In this document: one piece after another, positions 63,693 to 64,000 of the stretch
Numbering within the stretch: position 1 is the first letter of the stretch
Layout of the letters: each line of letters begins with the position of its first letter
Source of the DNA: Flavobacterium dauae
GTDB lineage: Bacteria > Bacteroidota > Bacteroidia > Flavobacteriales > Flavobacteriaceae
DNA: 64,000 nucleotides
Assembly (NCBI RefSeq): GCF_004151275.2
Contig: NZ_CP130821.1
Location: 310,001-374,000 of the forward strand
Direction of reading: 5' to 3'
Made by a program: the position numbers and the translations under genes
Notes under the pieces: generated by a model
The model's input: only the letters and a program-made list of their open reading frames with translations
What the model was told of the DNA's origin: nothing
Database searches by the model: none

Positions 63693-63968
63693 CTATATAA
63701 TTGCCAAAATATCTTCTTCGCGCATGATTAAGAAATCTTTGCCTTCAAATTTTAAATCGGTACCTGCATATTTTCCGTATAAAACAGTGTCGCCAACTTT
63801 AACGGTTAACGGCTCGTCTTTTTTACCGTTACCAACAGCAACAACAGTCCCTTTTTGTGGTTTCTCTTTTGCTGTGTCTGGAATAATGATACCTGAAGCC
63901 GTTTGAGTTTCTGCAGCAGCTGGTTCAATAATAACGCGGTCTGCTAATGGTTTAACGTTTAATGCCAT
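63693..63968 (-). CDS. groES: Co-chaperonin GroES (10 kDa)
   Basis: The 91-residue protein begins [21 protein letters not shown] and contains the mobile-loop region [21 protein letters not shown] and the [30 protein letters not shown] end. It caps the GroEL ring. The promoter region lies partly beyond the window; the 32 bases after the start codon up to the edge show no heat-shock inverted repeat. Confidence 0.98.
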   Translation of the reverse strand: MALNVKPLADRVIIEPAAAETQTASGIIIPDTAKEKPQKGTVVAVGNGKKDEPLTVKVGDTVLYGKYAGTDLKFEGKDFLIMREEDILAII

Positions 63969-64000
63969 ACTATTTTAAGTTTATTTTTTATAATTGATTT

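Overview
The window is an ordinary chromosomal segment of a low-GC (about 35 %) member of the Bacteroidota, almost certainly class Flavobacteriia. Five signs support this: the -7 promoter element TAnnTTTG (sometimes with TTTG 19 bases upstream) before many genes; the type IX secretion (T9SS) C-terminal sorting domain on two secreted proteins; a short primary sigma factor without region 1.1; the rnc / IPExxxVDY / pyk gene order; and many Bacteroidota-only families (DUF3127, HYC_CC_PP, the b-type cytochrome SdhC). The genus cannot be fixed from the sequence. No rRNA, CRISPR array, prophage or complete insertion sequence was found.

Layout. 1-2191: end of rnc, an IPExxxVDY protein and pyk. 2393-3167: a HigBA toxin-antitoxin module with a long operator palindrome. 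3261-4581: a secreted protein coupled to a TlpA-like thioredoxin. 4709-6327: rplY and prs on the minus strand. 6422-9001: tRNA-Leu(CAA), then a TPP riboswitch controlling a TonB-dependent receptor. 9041-10478: a degenerate Rieske-like lipoprotein, greA (with a terminator in its leader) and a HIT protein. 10932-16187: a 1751-residue T9SS-exported protein. 16331-19218: rplM-rpsI, then rpsB-tsf with an unusual leader. 19354-23232: a membrane protein, tag, a YhhQ-type queuosine precursor transporter, aat, a DUF3127 protein with an SSB-like tail, and a flavin reductase. 23356-28380: small secreted proteins, an orphan histidine kinase, aminopeptidase P, a Crp/Fnr regulator and a ChaN-like protein. 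28546-32233: sdhCAB. 32315-36282: a secreted protein, a nitrilase-family amidase, a lipoprotein gene broken at a G8 tract, and a second T9SS-sorted protein. 36426-41715: a Big_5-type lipoprotein, comF, a 55-residue membrane protein, glyS and a UspA protein. 41818-46637: rimP-nusA-infB behind a leader terminator. 46718-50392: a zinc peptidase, arfB, a phosphopantetheinyl transferase and ahcY. 50439-55516: an ECF sigma / membrane protein / secreted protein operon, rpoD, and a RAYT transposase between two palindromes. 55536-58691: pnp, rpsO and an fRMsr-like GAF protein. 58739-61900: a Cys-rich HYC_CC_PP protein, a TonB receptor and a secreted heavy-metal-binding protein, probably one metal-acquisition locus. 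61965-63968: groL and groES.

Most of the window is housekeeping: translation, RNA turnover, chaperonin, central metabolism. The less ordinary material is (i) the poly-G tract that puts a lipoprotein signal peptide one base out of frame (possible phase variation), (ii) the Cys-rich metal locus at 58739-61900, (iii) a RAYT with flanking REP-like palindromes and a covarying relative 45 kb away, (iv) at least three families of dispersed intergenic repeats, (v) leader-terminator arrangements before greA and rimP-nusA-infB and a possible two-state leader before rpsB, and (vi) three genes whose -7 box lies so close to the ATG that their mRNAs should be leaderless.
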